Assembly: GCF_024281035.1 (NCBI RefSeq)
Contig: NZ_JAMXLH010000069.1
Coordinates: 1-64,000, forward strand
DNA length: 64,000 nt
Source: Paraburkholderia sp.
GTDB lineage: Bacteria > Pseudomonadota > Gammaproteobacteria > Burkholderiales > Burkholderiaceae
Direction: 5' to 3'
Made by a program: the position numbers and the translations under genes. Every line of letters starts with the position of its first letter. The stretch's first letter is position 1. This document shows positions 31,552 to 41,707 of this stretch, piece by piece. Under the pieces are notes generated by a model, which had not been told where the DNA came from, made no database searches, and saw nothing but the letters and a program-made list of their open reading frames with translations.

Positions 31552-32249
31552 CGCAATCGACCTGGCAGGACCGCTGGCGCAGCACGCCGCTCGCGTGGAC
31601 GCCCGCGTACCGTGTGATTCCCACACGTTTTCCCGCCGTGAACCTGTTCGACCGCGTGGCCTCGTCCGAGGATTTCGACGCGCTCTACGCGCTCGAAGCG
31701 CTGACCAACGACCGTCTGCGCACCGAAACCGGCGAACTCGATCTCGTGCCGCGCGAAGAGCGCCGCTTCGGGCCCGGTTATGGCCCGATCATGGCGGCGT
31801 TCACGCATCTGAATCCGCAGGGCAGCCGCTTTTCGGACGGCACGTATGGCGTGTTCTATTGCGCGCGCTCGCGCGCAACAGCCATCGCGGAGACGCGCTA
31901 TCACTCGGCGCGCTTTCTCGCCGCAACCAGCGAGCGGCCGCTGCGCCAGCAGATGCGCCTCTACACCGTCGCAGCCGAGGGCGACATCGTCGATCTGCGC
32001 GGCGAGCCCGCACCCGATCCCGCCGTCCTCTCGCCGACCGACTATGCGGCAGGCCAGGCGCTCGGCCGCGCCGTGCGCGAGGCCGGAGCGCCCGGCATCG
32101 CGTACCCGTCGGTGCGCGATGCGGGCGGCGAATGTCTCGCCGCGCTGCGCACGTCGCTCGTGCACGCGTGCCATCACGCGGCGTATCTGGAATACAACTG
32201 GAACGGGCACACCATCGACATGGTGTTCGAATTGAACCGCATCGTTTGA
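31548..32249 (+). CDS. RES-domain toxin (NAD-degrading family)
   Basis: 233 residues starting at GTG 31548 in a 4-bp overlap with the antitoxin stop. The RES fold is shown by the N-terminal Arg in AYRVIP, FSDGTYGVFYCARSRATAIA followed by ETRYH (conserved Tyr and Glu), and downstream DLRGEP and GIAYPSVRDAGGECLA. Known RES toxins (for example MbcT, Res) deplete NAD+ by hydrolysis or phosphorolysis and arrest growth unless bound by the Xre partner. Both genes appear intact. Confidence 0.9.
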   Translation: MTQSTWQDRWRSTPLAWTPAYRVIPTRFPAVNLFDRVASSEDFDALYALEALTNDRLRTETGELDLVPREERRFGPGYGPIMAAFTHLNPQGSRFSDGTYGVFYCARSRATAIAETRYHSARFLAATSERPLRQQMRLYTVAAEGDIVDLRGEPAPDPAVLSPTDYAAGQALGRAVREAGAPGIAYPSVRDAGGECLAALRTSLVHACHHAAYLEYNWNGHTIDMVFELNRIV

Positions 32250-32265
32250 AGCCTGAAGCGCGCGC

Positions 32266-33000
32266 TCAGGGCAACGCGAACCTCGCTGCGCCGCGCTCGC
32301 GCGCTTCAAGCGTCGAAACGGACCAGCGCCGCGGCGTCAATGCCTCGACCATCGTGAGCCGGCCTTGCGCGATGAACGCGCCGGTGTCGATGAACATCTG
32401 CGAGCCGATCTGCTGCACGTCGCGCACGGGCGTATGCCCGCAGTACGTGAGCGAGAGTGCGCGCTTCGGCGGCTTGACCATGCCGAGCACGAGTTCGCGG
32501 CCCCACAGCATCCGCTCGCGCACGGCATCGTCGATGCGGCCCGCGTCGAGGTCGTCGTCGTTGCCGAAGAATTCCGCGTGCAGCACATTGAACCGCGCAT
32601 CGCCCACGCCGACCACGCGCACGAGCGGCAACTGGCGCAGCCGCTGCGCATGGCGCACGAGTTCGCCTTCGGGCAGGCCCTCGGCCCAGGTGCCGCCAAT
32701 GCCGTACCAGCGGTAGCGCGGCAGGCGGCCTTCGGCGACGGCGCACATCGCATCCTCGTGATTGCCGAGCACCGGGAAGAACCACGGCTTGCCGATGAGG
32801 CCGAGCGCCTCCTCGCACTGGTCGCCGCGATCGACGAGGTCGCCCACCGAAAAGAGCCGGTCGCGCGCGGCGTCGAACTGCGCGTCGCGCAACAGATAGC
32901 GCAGCGCATCGACGCAGCCGTGCAGGTCGCCGATCACAAAATCGCGGCCTTCACGATTGCTCGCGTGGTGCTGCACGACGGGAACGGAAGCGTGTGTCAT
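32266..33000 (-). CDS. Metallophosphoesterase, PrpB/ApaH-like serine/threonine phosphatase family
   Basis: Calcineurin-like phosphatase of 244 residues. All metal-binding motifs are present: GDLHGC, GDLVDRGD, LGNHED and YCGHTPVRDV. It resembles bacterial PPP-family enzymes that act on phosphoproteins or diadenosine tetraphosphate; sequence alone does not decide. ATG at 33000 (MTHASVPVVQHH) is chosen over a longer frame that runs into the tandem repeat region. It converges on the RES toxin gene with 16 bp between stops and lies downstream of the FAD-dehydrogenase operon on the same strand. Confidence 0.88.
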   Translation of the reverse strand: MTHASVPVVQHHASNREGRDFVIGDLHGCVDALRYLLRDAQFDAARDRLFSVGDLVDRGDQCEEALGLIGKPWFFPVLGNHEDAMCAVAEGRLPRYRWYGIGGTWAEGLPEGELVRHAQRLRQLPLVRVVGVGDARFNVLHAEFFGNDDDLDAGRIDDAVRERMLWGRELVLGMVKPPKRALSLTYCGHTPVRDVQQIGSQMFIDTGAFIAQGRLTMVEALTPRRWSVSTLEARERGAARFALP

Positions 33001-33082
33001 GTGATCATCATAGTCCCGCTCATAACACCCGTATGCGCGACGTCCCGCGCTTGCCGCCCACGCATGCGCCACACATCGCTGC

Positions 33083-33186
33083 ACGCCTTTACTGCACGCC
33101 CTTACTGCACGCCCTTACTGCGCGCCCTTACTGCGCGCCCTTACTGCGCGCCTTTACTGCGCGCCTTTACTGCGCGCCCTTACTGC
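33083..33186. repeat. 13-bp tandem array, 8 units
   Basis: Eight consecutive units of RCGCCYTTACTGC (33083-33186), with only purine and C/T variation. The array covers the stop codon of the cytochrome c gene (TAA complement at 33180-33182) and its last Gln codon: read on the minus strand each unit contains GCAGTAA. It therefore arose by duplication of the gene end. Copy number is likely variable. Confidence 0.95.
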
Positions 33187-34637
33187 GGGATCGCGCGCAG
33201 CACGCCGACCTGGGCCGCCGTGATCGCCGCGCGCGGATTGCCGAACTGTTGCGTCACGTAGTTCGAAATCGCGGCGATCTGCTCGTTGGTGAGTTCGCTG
33301 CCGAAGGCGGGCATCAGCACATCCACGCTCTTCGTCGTGCGCGTGACGCCGTGCAGGATGACCATCGCCAGGTTGTCCGCATTTGCCGCGCCCGTCACGC
33401 TGTTATGGATCAGCGACGGATACGCGCCCGGCGCGCTTGCACCGACGCCCGCACCCGTCCAGTGGTGACAGCTCGCGCAGTTCGCGACGAAGAGCTGCGC
33501 CCCGTTCGCGGTCATAAGCGGTGTGCCGCGCAGCGCCGTCACATCGTTGACGGCGGGCTGGCCCCACGTGTCGCGCGAACGCGTCACGCCGCCGGAGATA
33601 GGCTGTTGCGCGCTCAGGAACGTCACGATCGAATGCGCGTCTTCTTCGGTGAGAAATTGCGTCGAGTTCTGCACGACTTCGGCCATCGGGCCTGCGGCGT
33701 TCGCGTGACCATTGGCGGCCCCGGTCAGGAGATACGCGGCAAGCGCGCCAACAGGCCAGGTGCCGATGCCGCCCATGCGGTCGGGCGTGATGTTGTACGC
33801 CTGCCAGCCCGCCTGCACCGCACCCGAAAAGCGGTCGCGCCGCTTCAAACCCTGCATGAAGTTGCGCGGCGTGTGGCACTCCTCGCAATGCGCGAGCCCC
33901 CGGACGAGATACGCACCGCGGTTGTATTCGGCGCTCCTCTTCGGGTCGGGCACGAAGCGCCCTTCGTTGAAGTTGAAAAGATTCCAGAAGATCATCAGCC
34001 AGCGCTGATTGAACGGAAAGCGCAGTTCGTTGGGCGGCGGCCTGTAGTGGACCGGCGCGACGGTGTTCAGGTACGCGCGGATCGCAAGCACGTCCCGCTC
34101 GGTCACGCGCGTGAACTCGGCGTACGGAAACGCCGGATACAGCCGCTCGCCGCTTTTACCGATGCCTTCGTGCATCGCGCGCAGGAAGTCGGTGTTGGAC
34201 CACCGGCCGATGCCCGTATCCGGATCGGGCGTGATGTTCGGCGAGTAGATCTTGCCGAAGGGCGTCTGGATCGCAAGGCCGCCAGCGAGCGGGCGGCTCT
34301 TGTCGGACGTGTGGCACGCGATGCAATCGCCGAGGCGCGTCAGATATTCGCCGCGCTTCACGAGGTCGGGGGTGTCCGCAGCCCCCGCAGCGCCGGCCGC
34401 CGCCGCTGTGCCTGGCTGACCGCCCGGCGCCTTGCCGAGCGCGGCGGTCAGCGGCGCTTCGTCGATGAAGCGCGACGGCCCGTCATGCGACGCGTGCCAC
34501 GCGATGTAAAGCGCGAACGCGCAGAAAACCGTGGCTGCGAGCGCGGCATGCGTGCTGCGCCTGCGGATCGTGGGCACGGGCCCAGGTCTGGGCCTCGGCA
34601 ACCCGGTATGCGCGGACTGGAACGCTCGTTCGATCAT
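33180..34637 (-). CDS. Triheme cytochrome c subunit of a membrane FAD-dependent sugar/alcohol dehydrogenase
   Basis: Electron-transfer subunit with three CxxCH haem c sites (DCIACHTS, HCEECHTP, NCASCHHW) and an N-terminal membrane anchor (ALAATVFCAFALYIAWHA). The preferred start is ATG 34637, with GGAG at 34645-34648 correctly placed; the frame is open to GTG 34664. About 485 residues. The three-gene set gamma-alpha-beta here matches the Burkholderia cepacia FAD-glucose dehydrogenase complex, in which the cytochrome passes electrons to ubiquinone or the next carrier. The stop codon is inside the 13-bp repeat. Substrate not proven. Confidence 0.9.
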   Translation of the reverse strand: MIERAFQSAHTGLPRPRPGPVPTIRRRSTHAALAATVFCAFALYIAWHASHDGPSRFIDEAPLTAALGKAPGGQPGTAAAAGAAGAADTPDLVKRGEYLTRLGDCIACHTSDKSRPLAGGLAIQTPFGKIYSPNITPDPDTGIGRWSNTDFLRAMHEGIGKSGERLYPAFPYAEFTRVTERDVLAIRAYLNTVAPVHYRPPPNELRFPFNQRWLMIFWNLFNFNEGRFVPDPKRSAEYNRGAYLVRGLAHCEECHTPRNFMQGLKRRDRFSGAVQAGWQAYNITPDRMGGIGTWPVGALAAYLLTGAANGHANAAGPMAEVVQNSTQFLTEEDAHSIVTFLSAQQPISGGVTRSRDTWGQPAVNDVTALRGTPLMTANGAQLFVANCASCHHWTGAGVGASAPGAYPSLIHNSVTGAANADNLAMVILHGVTRTTKSVDVLMPAFGSELTNEQIAAISNYVTQQFGNPRAAITAAQVGVLRAIPQ

Positions 34638-34660
34638 CGTCATTCTCCGGTCGCTGAGCA

Positions 34661-36262
34661 TCACAGTTCGCGCCGCAGCTTGTCGGCAAGTTTCAGCGAC
34701 AGCGCGGCAAGCGTCAGCGTGCAGTTCACCGATGCCGCGCCCGGCATCACCGCACTGCTCGCGATAAACAGGTTCGCATGGTCGTGGGTGCGGCAGTCGG
34801 CGTCGACAACCGAATCGGCCGCGCTCGTCCCCATGATCGTCGTGCCCATGATGTGGTTGTTCGGCGCGAAGTTATCGTCGAATGCGATTTCGGTGCCGCC
34901 CAACAGTTCGGCGATCTGCGCATACAGCGCGTGCGTGTGCGCCGCGCTCTTTTTCACGTAGTCGTTGATCGAGTAGTAGATCTCGGGCTGCGGGATGCCG
35001 AGCGCGTCCTTGTGCTCGCCCGAAGGCAGCACGCGGTTCTGCGGCTCGGGCAGATGCTCGTGGAAGCTGTTGATCGCGAGTCTGCGCGATGCGCGCTCGC
35101 GGATCTGGCGGTCGAGTTCGGCGCCGGTCAGGCCGCTCTTGATGAGCGCCGCCGTCACCGCCATCGTGTTCACGCCGTTCGACAGATGCAGCTTTTTCGA
35201 TGCGTAGTCGGAGCGGAACGCGCCGTCGCGGAAGTTCACGACCGAGGTCATTTCCATCGGGCCGCGTCCGGGCCATAACGGTTCGTTGGCGAGAAACGTG
35301 ACGCCCGTGCCCGGATGATCCATCAGATTGCGCCCCACCTGATCGGAACTGTTGCCGATGCCGTGCGCAAACCGCTCGCTCGTCGACATCAGCATGAGCT
35401 TGGGCGTTTCGATGCCGTTCGCGGCGAGCACGAAGAGCTTGCCCGACACGCGCGTGCTGTTGCCGTTTGGATCCTTGTAGTGAACCGCCGTAATGAGCCC
35501 TTTGTTGTCGGCCTCGATGCGATAGACCACCGCTTGCGCGATGAGCTTCGCGCCCGCGCGCTCCGCCTTGTCGGCATGGATCACGCCGCTGTACATCGCG
35601 GCGATCGGGCAGATCGGCATGCAGTTGTTGTTGCCGCAGCAAGTGGGACGCTCATCGTAGGGTCGGCTGTTGCGCGCAACCGGTTCGGGCACGACGTGAA
35701 AACCGTTGGCGTTGAGCACGTCGGAAAAGCGCTGGTCCATGTACGAGAGCGGCAGCATGCTCATCGGATAGGGCTGCGAGCGCGGCGAGCCGAGATCGTA
35801 CGGCGCGCCGGGTCCCGAGACACCCAGTTCGACCTCGGCAAGCTGATACCACGGCTCCAGCTGTTCGTAGGGATACGGCCAGTCGCGGCCCACGCCGTAC
35901 AGCGTCTTCAAACGAAAGTCCGAGGGCAGCAGACGCCATGCTGCGGCAGCCCAGTGCCACGTCGTACCGCCCACGAGCCGCAGATATTGCGAGTTGTAGG
36001 GGTACTCGCCCTTCTGGATCAGGTAGTCGTTCGGTGGCGAATACTCGGGATGCGGCGCGTAGGGCACCGAGGGATACGGTGTCGCGAAGTCGGCTTTCGC
36101 GGGCGAATTACGGAAGTTCTCGACGATCTGCCAGCGCGCGAGCCGCGGGCCCGCTTCGAGCAGCAGCACCGAAGCGCCGGCCTCGGCCAACCGATGCGCG
36201 ACCAGACTGCCCGCCACGCCCGAACCGACCACGACCACGTCGGCAGAATGCTGTATTGGCAT
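34661..36262 (-). CDS. GMC-family FAD-dependent dehydrogenase, catalytic (alpha) subunit with Fe-S cysteine motif
   Basis: 533 residues. FAD-binding motif VVVGSGVAGSLVAHRLAEAG is at the N-terminus, and the C-terminal GMC region has NNHIMGTTIMGTSA and GAASVNCTLTLAALSLKLAD with the catalytic His/Asn. A cysteine cluster TCCGNNNCMPICPIAAMYSG near residue 215 matches the 3Fe-4S cluster ligands of B. cepacia FAD-glucose dehydrogenase, so it probably transfers electrons through Fe-S to the cytochrome. Length and order (small Tat subunit, this, cytochrome) fit that enzyme; gluconate, 2-ketogluconate or sorbitol dehydrogenases share the architecture. Ends just upstream of the cytochrome gene. Confidence 0.92.
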   Translation of the reverse strand: MPIQHSADVVVVGSGVAGSLVAHRLAEAGASVLLLEAGPRLARWQIVENFRNSPAKADFATPYPSVPYAPHPEYSPPNDYLIQKGEYPYNSQYLRLVGGTTWHWAAAAWRLLPSDFRLKTLYGVGRDWPYPYEQLEPWYQLAEVELGVSGPGAPYDLGSPRSQPYPMSMLPLSYMDQRFSDVLNANGFHVVPEPVARNSRPYDERPTCCGNNNCMPICPIAAMYSGVIHADKAERAGAKLIAQAVVYRIEADNKGLITAVHYKDPNGNSTRVSGKLFVLAANGIETPKLMLMSTSERFAHGIGNSSDQVGRNLMDHPGTGVTFLANEPLWPGRGPMEMTSVVNFRDGAFRSDYASKKLHLSNGVNTMAVTAALIKSGLTGAELDRQIRERASRRLAINSFHEHLPEPQNRVLPSGEHKDALGIPQPEIYYSINDYVKKSAAHTHALYAQIAELLGGTEIAFDDNFAPNNHIMGTTIMGTSAADSVVDADCRTHDHANLFIASSAVMPGAASVNCTLTLAALSLKLADKLRREL

Positions 36263-36373
36263 CGTCGTCCTCTTTTTTCAGGCTCTCATTGTGCGGACTG
36301 CGTTTTGCGCCAGAACGCGGCGCGCGCCGCCGTGCGAGAAGCTGCGCGCGCCGCAACACCACAACGCCCGCGT

Positions 36374-36940
36374 CTAGCCGCCGTCGGGCTTGCGAGTCCA
36401 ATAGAACGGCACGTCGCGGCAATACGATGGAATCGTCAGCACGTCGCTGACCGGATCGAACATCAGCGCCTTTTCGTAAGCCACCACCTGAACATGCGGC
36501 AATTCGCCGACTAGGCCGAGATACCACGCGCGCATGATGTCGCCGACCGTCGCCGCGAGTTCGGGCCGTTCACCCTGGAGCGCTGCCGTCACGGTATCGG
36601 ACGGCACGCCGCCATGGCTCCCGATCCACGTATTGAGCGCAGTCACGTTCTGCGCGAACTGGCTGCTCGCGCCAGCAAGCGCCGCGTAGACGCGCTGCGC
36701 GAGCAGCTTGTCGAAGCTCGTGCGTCCGGTGAGGTGCTGCGAGAGGACGATAAAGGCGTCGTAGCCGCCGTCGCCGGGCTGCGCCGCGAACACGCGGTCG
36801 ATGCCGAATGGCCAGCCGCCGCGGCCTGCCATCGTGAAAGCAAGTGCCGCGGCAGCAGCGCAGGCGCCGGTCACGAACTGCCGGCGGCCGGGCCGTAAGC
36901 CCGAAGGTTGAGGTGTCCCGTCCTGCGTCACATCTGTCAT
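36374..36940 (-). CDS. Small (gamma) Tat-exported subunit of the FAD dehydrogenase
   Basis: 188 residues with a twin-arginine signal (PGRRQFVTGACAAAAALAFT), matching the gamma/hitch-hiker subunit that carries the catalytic subunit through the Tat translocon. The mature part has FIVLSQHLTGRTSFDKLLAQ and a C-terminal segment with PSYCRDVPFYWTRKPDGG. Such subunits are annotated as sorbitol dehydrogenase or gluconate 2-dehydrogenase subunit 3 family. ATG 36940 has GGGAGT a few bases upstream; the longer frame upstream is low-complexity. First gene of the operon, 111 bp before the alpha subunit. Confidence 0.9.
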   Translation of the reverse strand: MTDVTQDGTPQPSGLRPGRRQFVTGACAAAAALAFTMAGRGGWPFGIDRVFAAQPGDGGYDAFIVLSQHLTGRTSFDKLLAQRVYAALAGASSQFAQNVTALNTWIGSHGGVPSDTVTAALQGERPELAATVGDIMRAWYLGLVGELPHVQVVAYEKALMFDPVSDVLTIPSYCRDVPFYWTRKPDGG

Positions 36941-37270
36941 GGGTACTCCCGATGAGTTTCGTGGCGATACGGATGCAGCGGACGAATACGAATACTGCAG
37001 CAAATATTGCAGCTGAATGCAGTGCAATGTAGACGAGATTTGCAATCGTGTCGCGCGACGTGCGCGATGTGCACGACGTGCGCGCCTCACAGGCGAGCAT
37101 GGCGGCGATGACTCGCCGCGCAAGCAATATAGCCCTTGCCGGCTTCATTAGACAAATCGCCGGGCGCGCATCCCGCATCGCATCGATTCGCGGGATGCAA
37201 CGGGTAAAATTGCGCCCATTTACACACACCCGACCCGCACACCCAGGCCCGCAAAGGACATCGATACCGC
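36941..37270. other. Divergent promoter region
   Basis: 330 bp between the dehydrogenase operon and the DUF1345 gene. It holds AT-richer stretches and repeated TATTGCAG/AATGCAG words around 36990-37025 but no clear operator or promoter I can define, and no gene. Confidence 0.5.
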
Positions 37271-37927
37271 ATGAACCTCTATCCGCAGGTGCTTCGCAAC
37301 CGCCCGCACTTGATGCTGGGTCTCGCCGCCGGCGTCGTGGCCGGCCTCCTGTCTCCCGTTTCGCTCTCGCTTTCGGCGCGCGCGCTGCTCGGCTGGGACG
37401 CCGCGGTGTGGGTCTATCTCGTGCTCATCTGGTTTCACATGGCTTTCGCAACCGACGACGACGTGCGCCATCACGCGCAGCGCGAAGACGAGAACGCGGT
37501 TGCGGTGCTGTTCGTGATCTGCGTGGCAACCGTCGCGAGCATTTTCGCCATCGTGCTGGAACTGGGCACGACCAAGGATCTCGGCACTGCATCGAAGCTG
37601 CTGCATTCGGCCATCACCGGCCTCACGCTGATCGGCGCGTGGTTCCTGATCCCGACCATCTTCACGCTGCATTACGCGCGCATCTACTACGGCTCCGACC
37701 AGAATGCGCCTGTCCTCATGTTCCCCGACGAAAACTTTCAACCCAACTACTGGGACTTTCTGTATTTCGCCTTTACGATCGCCGCTGCATCGCAGACCGC
37801 CGATATCAGCGTGCGCGGGCGCAGCGCCCGGCGCGGCGTTCTCGCGCAATCCATCCTCTCGTTCTATTTCAACGTCGCCGTACTCGGCCTGTGCGTGAAC
37901 ATCGTCGCAAGCATGGTCGGCGGCTGA
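37271..37927 (+). CDS. DUF1345 integral membrane protein
   Basis: 218 residues with four to five hydrophobic helices and the family motif region IYYGSDQNAPVLMFPDENFQ plus NYWDFLYFAFTIAAASQTAD, typical of DUF1345 membrane proteins. The function is unknown; the family is widespread in proteobacteria. Start codon ATG 37271 follows a purine-rich stretch (AAAGGAC at 37253-37259). It precedes the glucan cluster on the same strand by 232 bp, and no obvious link exists. Confidence 0.87.
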   Translation: MNLYPQVLRNRPHLMLGLAAGVVAGLLSPVSLSLSARALLGWDAAVWVYLVLIWFHMAFATDDDVRHHAQREDENAVAVLFVICVATVASIFAIVLELGTTKDLGTASKLLHSAITGLTLIGAWFLIPTIFTLHYARIYYGSDQNAPVLMFPDENFQPNYWDFLYFAFTIAAASQTADISVRGRSARRGVLAQSILSFYFNVAVLGLCVNIVASMVGG

Positions 37928-38159
37928 GCGTTCGCGCATACCCATCTTCACAGCTTTCGCTGCGTCTTCAGGCATGGCCCTTGCTCGCCTCGCGAGCAAG
38001 GCGTCCGGCGTACTTCGTGGTTTGGCTCCGGCCGTCTTCTGCACTACATTGAACTAGACGCGCCGCGGCGAGCGCAGCGCGGCACGCTCCGGCACCCTCC
38101 GGGCAACGTGATCGCAGCAGGCGGCATCCACGTTGTCCGACGTATCTGGAAGACGACCG

Positions 38160-41100
38160 ATGGAACCTCCCCACGCCTATGCGCCGCGGATCTATTTCGT
38201 CCATTCCGTCCATGTCGGGCCACTCGACGCATGGCCTGCGCTGTTCGCGCACGCCGCCTCGCTCGGCTTCGATCATGTGCTGATCGGCGCGCTGTTCGCG
38301 CCCGGCCTTTCCGGCGACGGCCGCATCGTCGCCGATCATGCGCGCCTGCATCCTGACTTCGGAACGTCACAATCGGCCGACGTTGCGCTGCGCACGCTCG
38401 CGCAAGCCGCACGCGAGCGCAACATCACGCTGCTCGCCGATCTCACGCTCGACCGCACCGCCGCCGATGGCACGCTCTACGCGGCACATCACGAGTGGTT
38501 TCATCCGTTCGAGCCCGAAGACGCGCGGCTCGACCCGCGCCACGGCCACAGCGACGCCAATGTCGCCTACGCCGACTTCGCCCGCGCAGGCGCGCCGCTC
38601 GCTGCGTGGTGGGCGCAGCGCGTGATCGAACTCGTGCAGGCCGGCATTGGCGGATTTCGCATCGACTCGCCGCATTGCACGCCGCGAGACGTACTGCGCG
38701 GCATCTTCGACACCGTGCGCCAACGCCATCCCGACACACGCTGGCTTGCCGCCACACCAGGACTCGCGCGTCCCGCCATCGCCCAGCTCGAAGGCGTGGG
38801 GTTCGACGCCGCCTTCACGTCGCTGCGCTGGTGGGACTACGCGGCGAGCTGGATGGTGGAGGAACACGACGTGCTGCGGCACGTCGGCTCGCCTGTGGCG
38901 TTTCCCGAAGCCCCGTATGGCACGCGTTACGTGCACGACCAGGAAGGCGCTGCCGATGCGCGCGCAATCGAGCGGGCATACCGGCGCATGTTGCGCGCGG
39001 CGGCGGCGCTCGGCACGGGCTGGCTCGTGCCGATGGGCTTCGAATACGGCGTGAGCGAAATCGTCGAGCATGCGGGCGGCAGCGCAGCGGACTGGGAGAC
39101 AGCCAAGGCGCGCGCGCCGTTCGATCTGTCCGCCGACATCGCCCACGCGAACGCCTTGCAGCGCGAGACGTGGACCTTGCAGACCAACGGCGAGTTGCGT
39201 GCGCTGAACGGCCCCGGTGCGCCGGTCGCTGCCCTGCTGCGCGGCGACCGCGCGGACCTGCGCGACGCCGAAGATGCCGTGCTCACGCTCATCAACCCCG
39301 CGCTCGCCGCGCCCGTGCGCGTGGACATGGCGCGCCTGCTCGACGGCGTGCCCGGCGGCTTCACGCGCTTTGCACCGCTCGATGCCGAAACGTTGCGCGG
39401 CGCACGCGCCGCCGCGCCGCGCGATGCAAGCGCGGTGCCCGACACCTTCACGCTGCCCGCGGGCGCGTGCTGGATGTTGCGCGCGCTTGCGGCCCCCATC
39501 GTCGAGCTTGCGCCGCCTGAAGATGTTGCGAAGACGCGCACGAGCGGTCACAAGAGCGTGATCGAAGCGCTCAGTGCGCCGCGCATCGCCATCGAAAGCG
39601 TGACGCCTTCTGTCGATGAAGGCCGCTTCGTGGCGAAGCGCACCGTGGGCGAGCGCGTCGAAGTGCGTGCGGCGATCTTCGCCGACGGCCACGACCATAT
39701 CGACGCCGCGGTTCTGTGGCGCGCCGCCGACGAAACCGCATGGCACGAGTCGCCGATGACACCCGTGCCGCCTGCGGGCACCGACCTGTGGAGCGGACAC
39801 TTTCCGCTGGATCGCATCGGCCGCCACGAATTCGTCGTGATCGCATGGCGCGACGACTTTGCTTCGCTCGTCGAACACGTGCAGAAGAAACGCGCGGCAA
39901 ATCAGAGCGTCGATCTGGAGATGGAGGAAGCGAGCCGTCTGCTCGCGCTATTGCTCGCGACCGCCGAAACGTCCGACGCGCCCGATGCTCACGACGCGCC
40001 AACCGCACCCAACGCAACGGGCAGCGAACCGGGCGGCGAACACGCCGCCGTAGTGGCCGCGCTCGATGCAATCGCGCGGCGCTTTGTCGGCGCGGATACG
40101 GATACGCGCTGCGCCCTGCTCGCGGCCCCGGCGACGGCGGCGGCGGTTCGCGCCGCGCATCATCGCCCGTTCCTCTCGCGCGACACGCGCGTACGCCGCG
40201 TGGATGCCGAACGCCGCGCCGCACGCTTTGCAAGCTGGTACGAAATCTTCCCGCGCTCGATGAGCGACGACGAATCGCGCCACGGCGCTTTCGACGACGT
40301 GATTGCGAAGCTGCCGCGCATTCGCGACATGGGCTTCGACGTGCTGTATTTCCCGCCGATCCATCCGATCGGCGTGACCAACCGCAAGGGGCGCAACAAT
40401 GCACTCACGGCGCAGCCGGGCGACGTGGGCAGCCCGTATGCGATCGGCGCGGCGGAAGGCGGACATACGGCGATTCACCCGCAGCTCGGCACGCTCGAAG
40501 ATTTCATGCGCATGCTGGCCGCCGCGCATGAGCACGGGCTCGAAATCGCACTCGATTTCGCGATTCAGTGCTCGCCCGATCACCCGTGGCTGAAGGCCCA
40601 TCCGGGCTGGTTCGCCTGGCGTCCCGACGGCACGCTGCGTTTTGCCGAGAATCCGCCGAAGAAGTACCAGGATATCGTCAACCCCGACTTCTACGCGCAC
40701 GATTCGAAGCCCGGCCTGTGGCTCGCGCTGCGCGACGCGATTCTGTTCTGGGTGGACGCGGGCGTGCGCATTTTCCGCGTCGACAACCCGCATACGAAGC
40801 CGCTGCCGTTCTGGGAATGGATGATCGCCGACGTGCGCGCGCGGCATCCCGACGTGATCTTTCTTTCCGAAGCCTTCACGCGGCCGCGCCTGATGTACCG
40901 GCTCGCGAAACTCGGTTTCTCGCAGTCGTACACGTATTTCACGTGGCGCGAGTCGAAGCGCGATTTCACGGATTACCTGACCGAACTCACGCAGACTGCC
41001 GTGCGCGACTTCTACCGGCCGAACTTCTTCGTCAACACGCCGGATATCTATCCGCGCCATCTGCAAACCAGCACGCGGGCGAGTTTCATGATTCGCGCGG

Positions 41101-41707
41101 CGCTCGCCTCGACGCTTTCCGGTTTGTGGGGCGTCTATTGCGGCTTCGAACTCTGCGAGGGGCACGCGCTGCCCAACAGCGAAGAATATCTGGACTCCGA
41201 GAAATATCAGCTTCGCGCATGGGACTGGAACCGCCACGGCAGCATCGTCGCCGAAATCACCGCGCTGAACCGCATCCGGCGCGCGAATCCGGCGCTGCAA
41301 ACCCATCTCGGCGTCACGTTCCTCGACGCGCGCAACGATCAGGTCCTCTGCTTCGAGAAGGCCACGCCGGTGCGCGACAACGTCGTCGTCGTCGCGATCA
41401 GCCTCGACCCGTATGGCGAGCAGCGCGCCGACTTCGAACTCTCGTGGCACACGTTCCAGCACTGGCGGATCGACGACGGCGCGGCGCTCGCCGTCACCGA
41501 CGAACTCACGGGCCAGCGCTTCGAATGGCACGGCCGCCGGCAGCACGCGCACCTCGAAGCGCACGTGCGGCCCTTCGCGATCTGGCGCATCGAGCCCTTG
41601 CGCGGACTGCCGCGCGATGAGCCGCCAGCCGAAGCCGAAGGCGCGCCCGTAGAACACGTCAAGGGCCACCCCGAACTCGATGCGGATTTCCCGCCCGGAG
41701 GCGCGAC

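Noticed and set aside
33083..33186. CRISPR array
   Set aside because: Units are only 13 bp and directly contiguous with no spacers, and no cas genes occur in the window.
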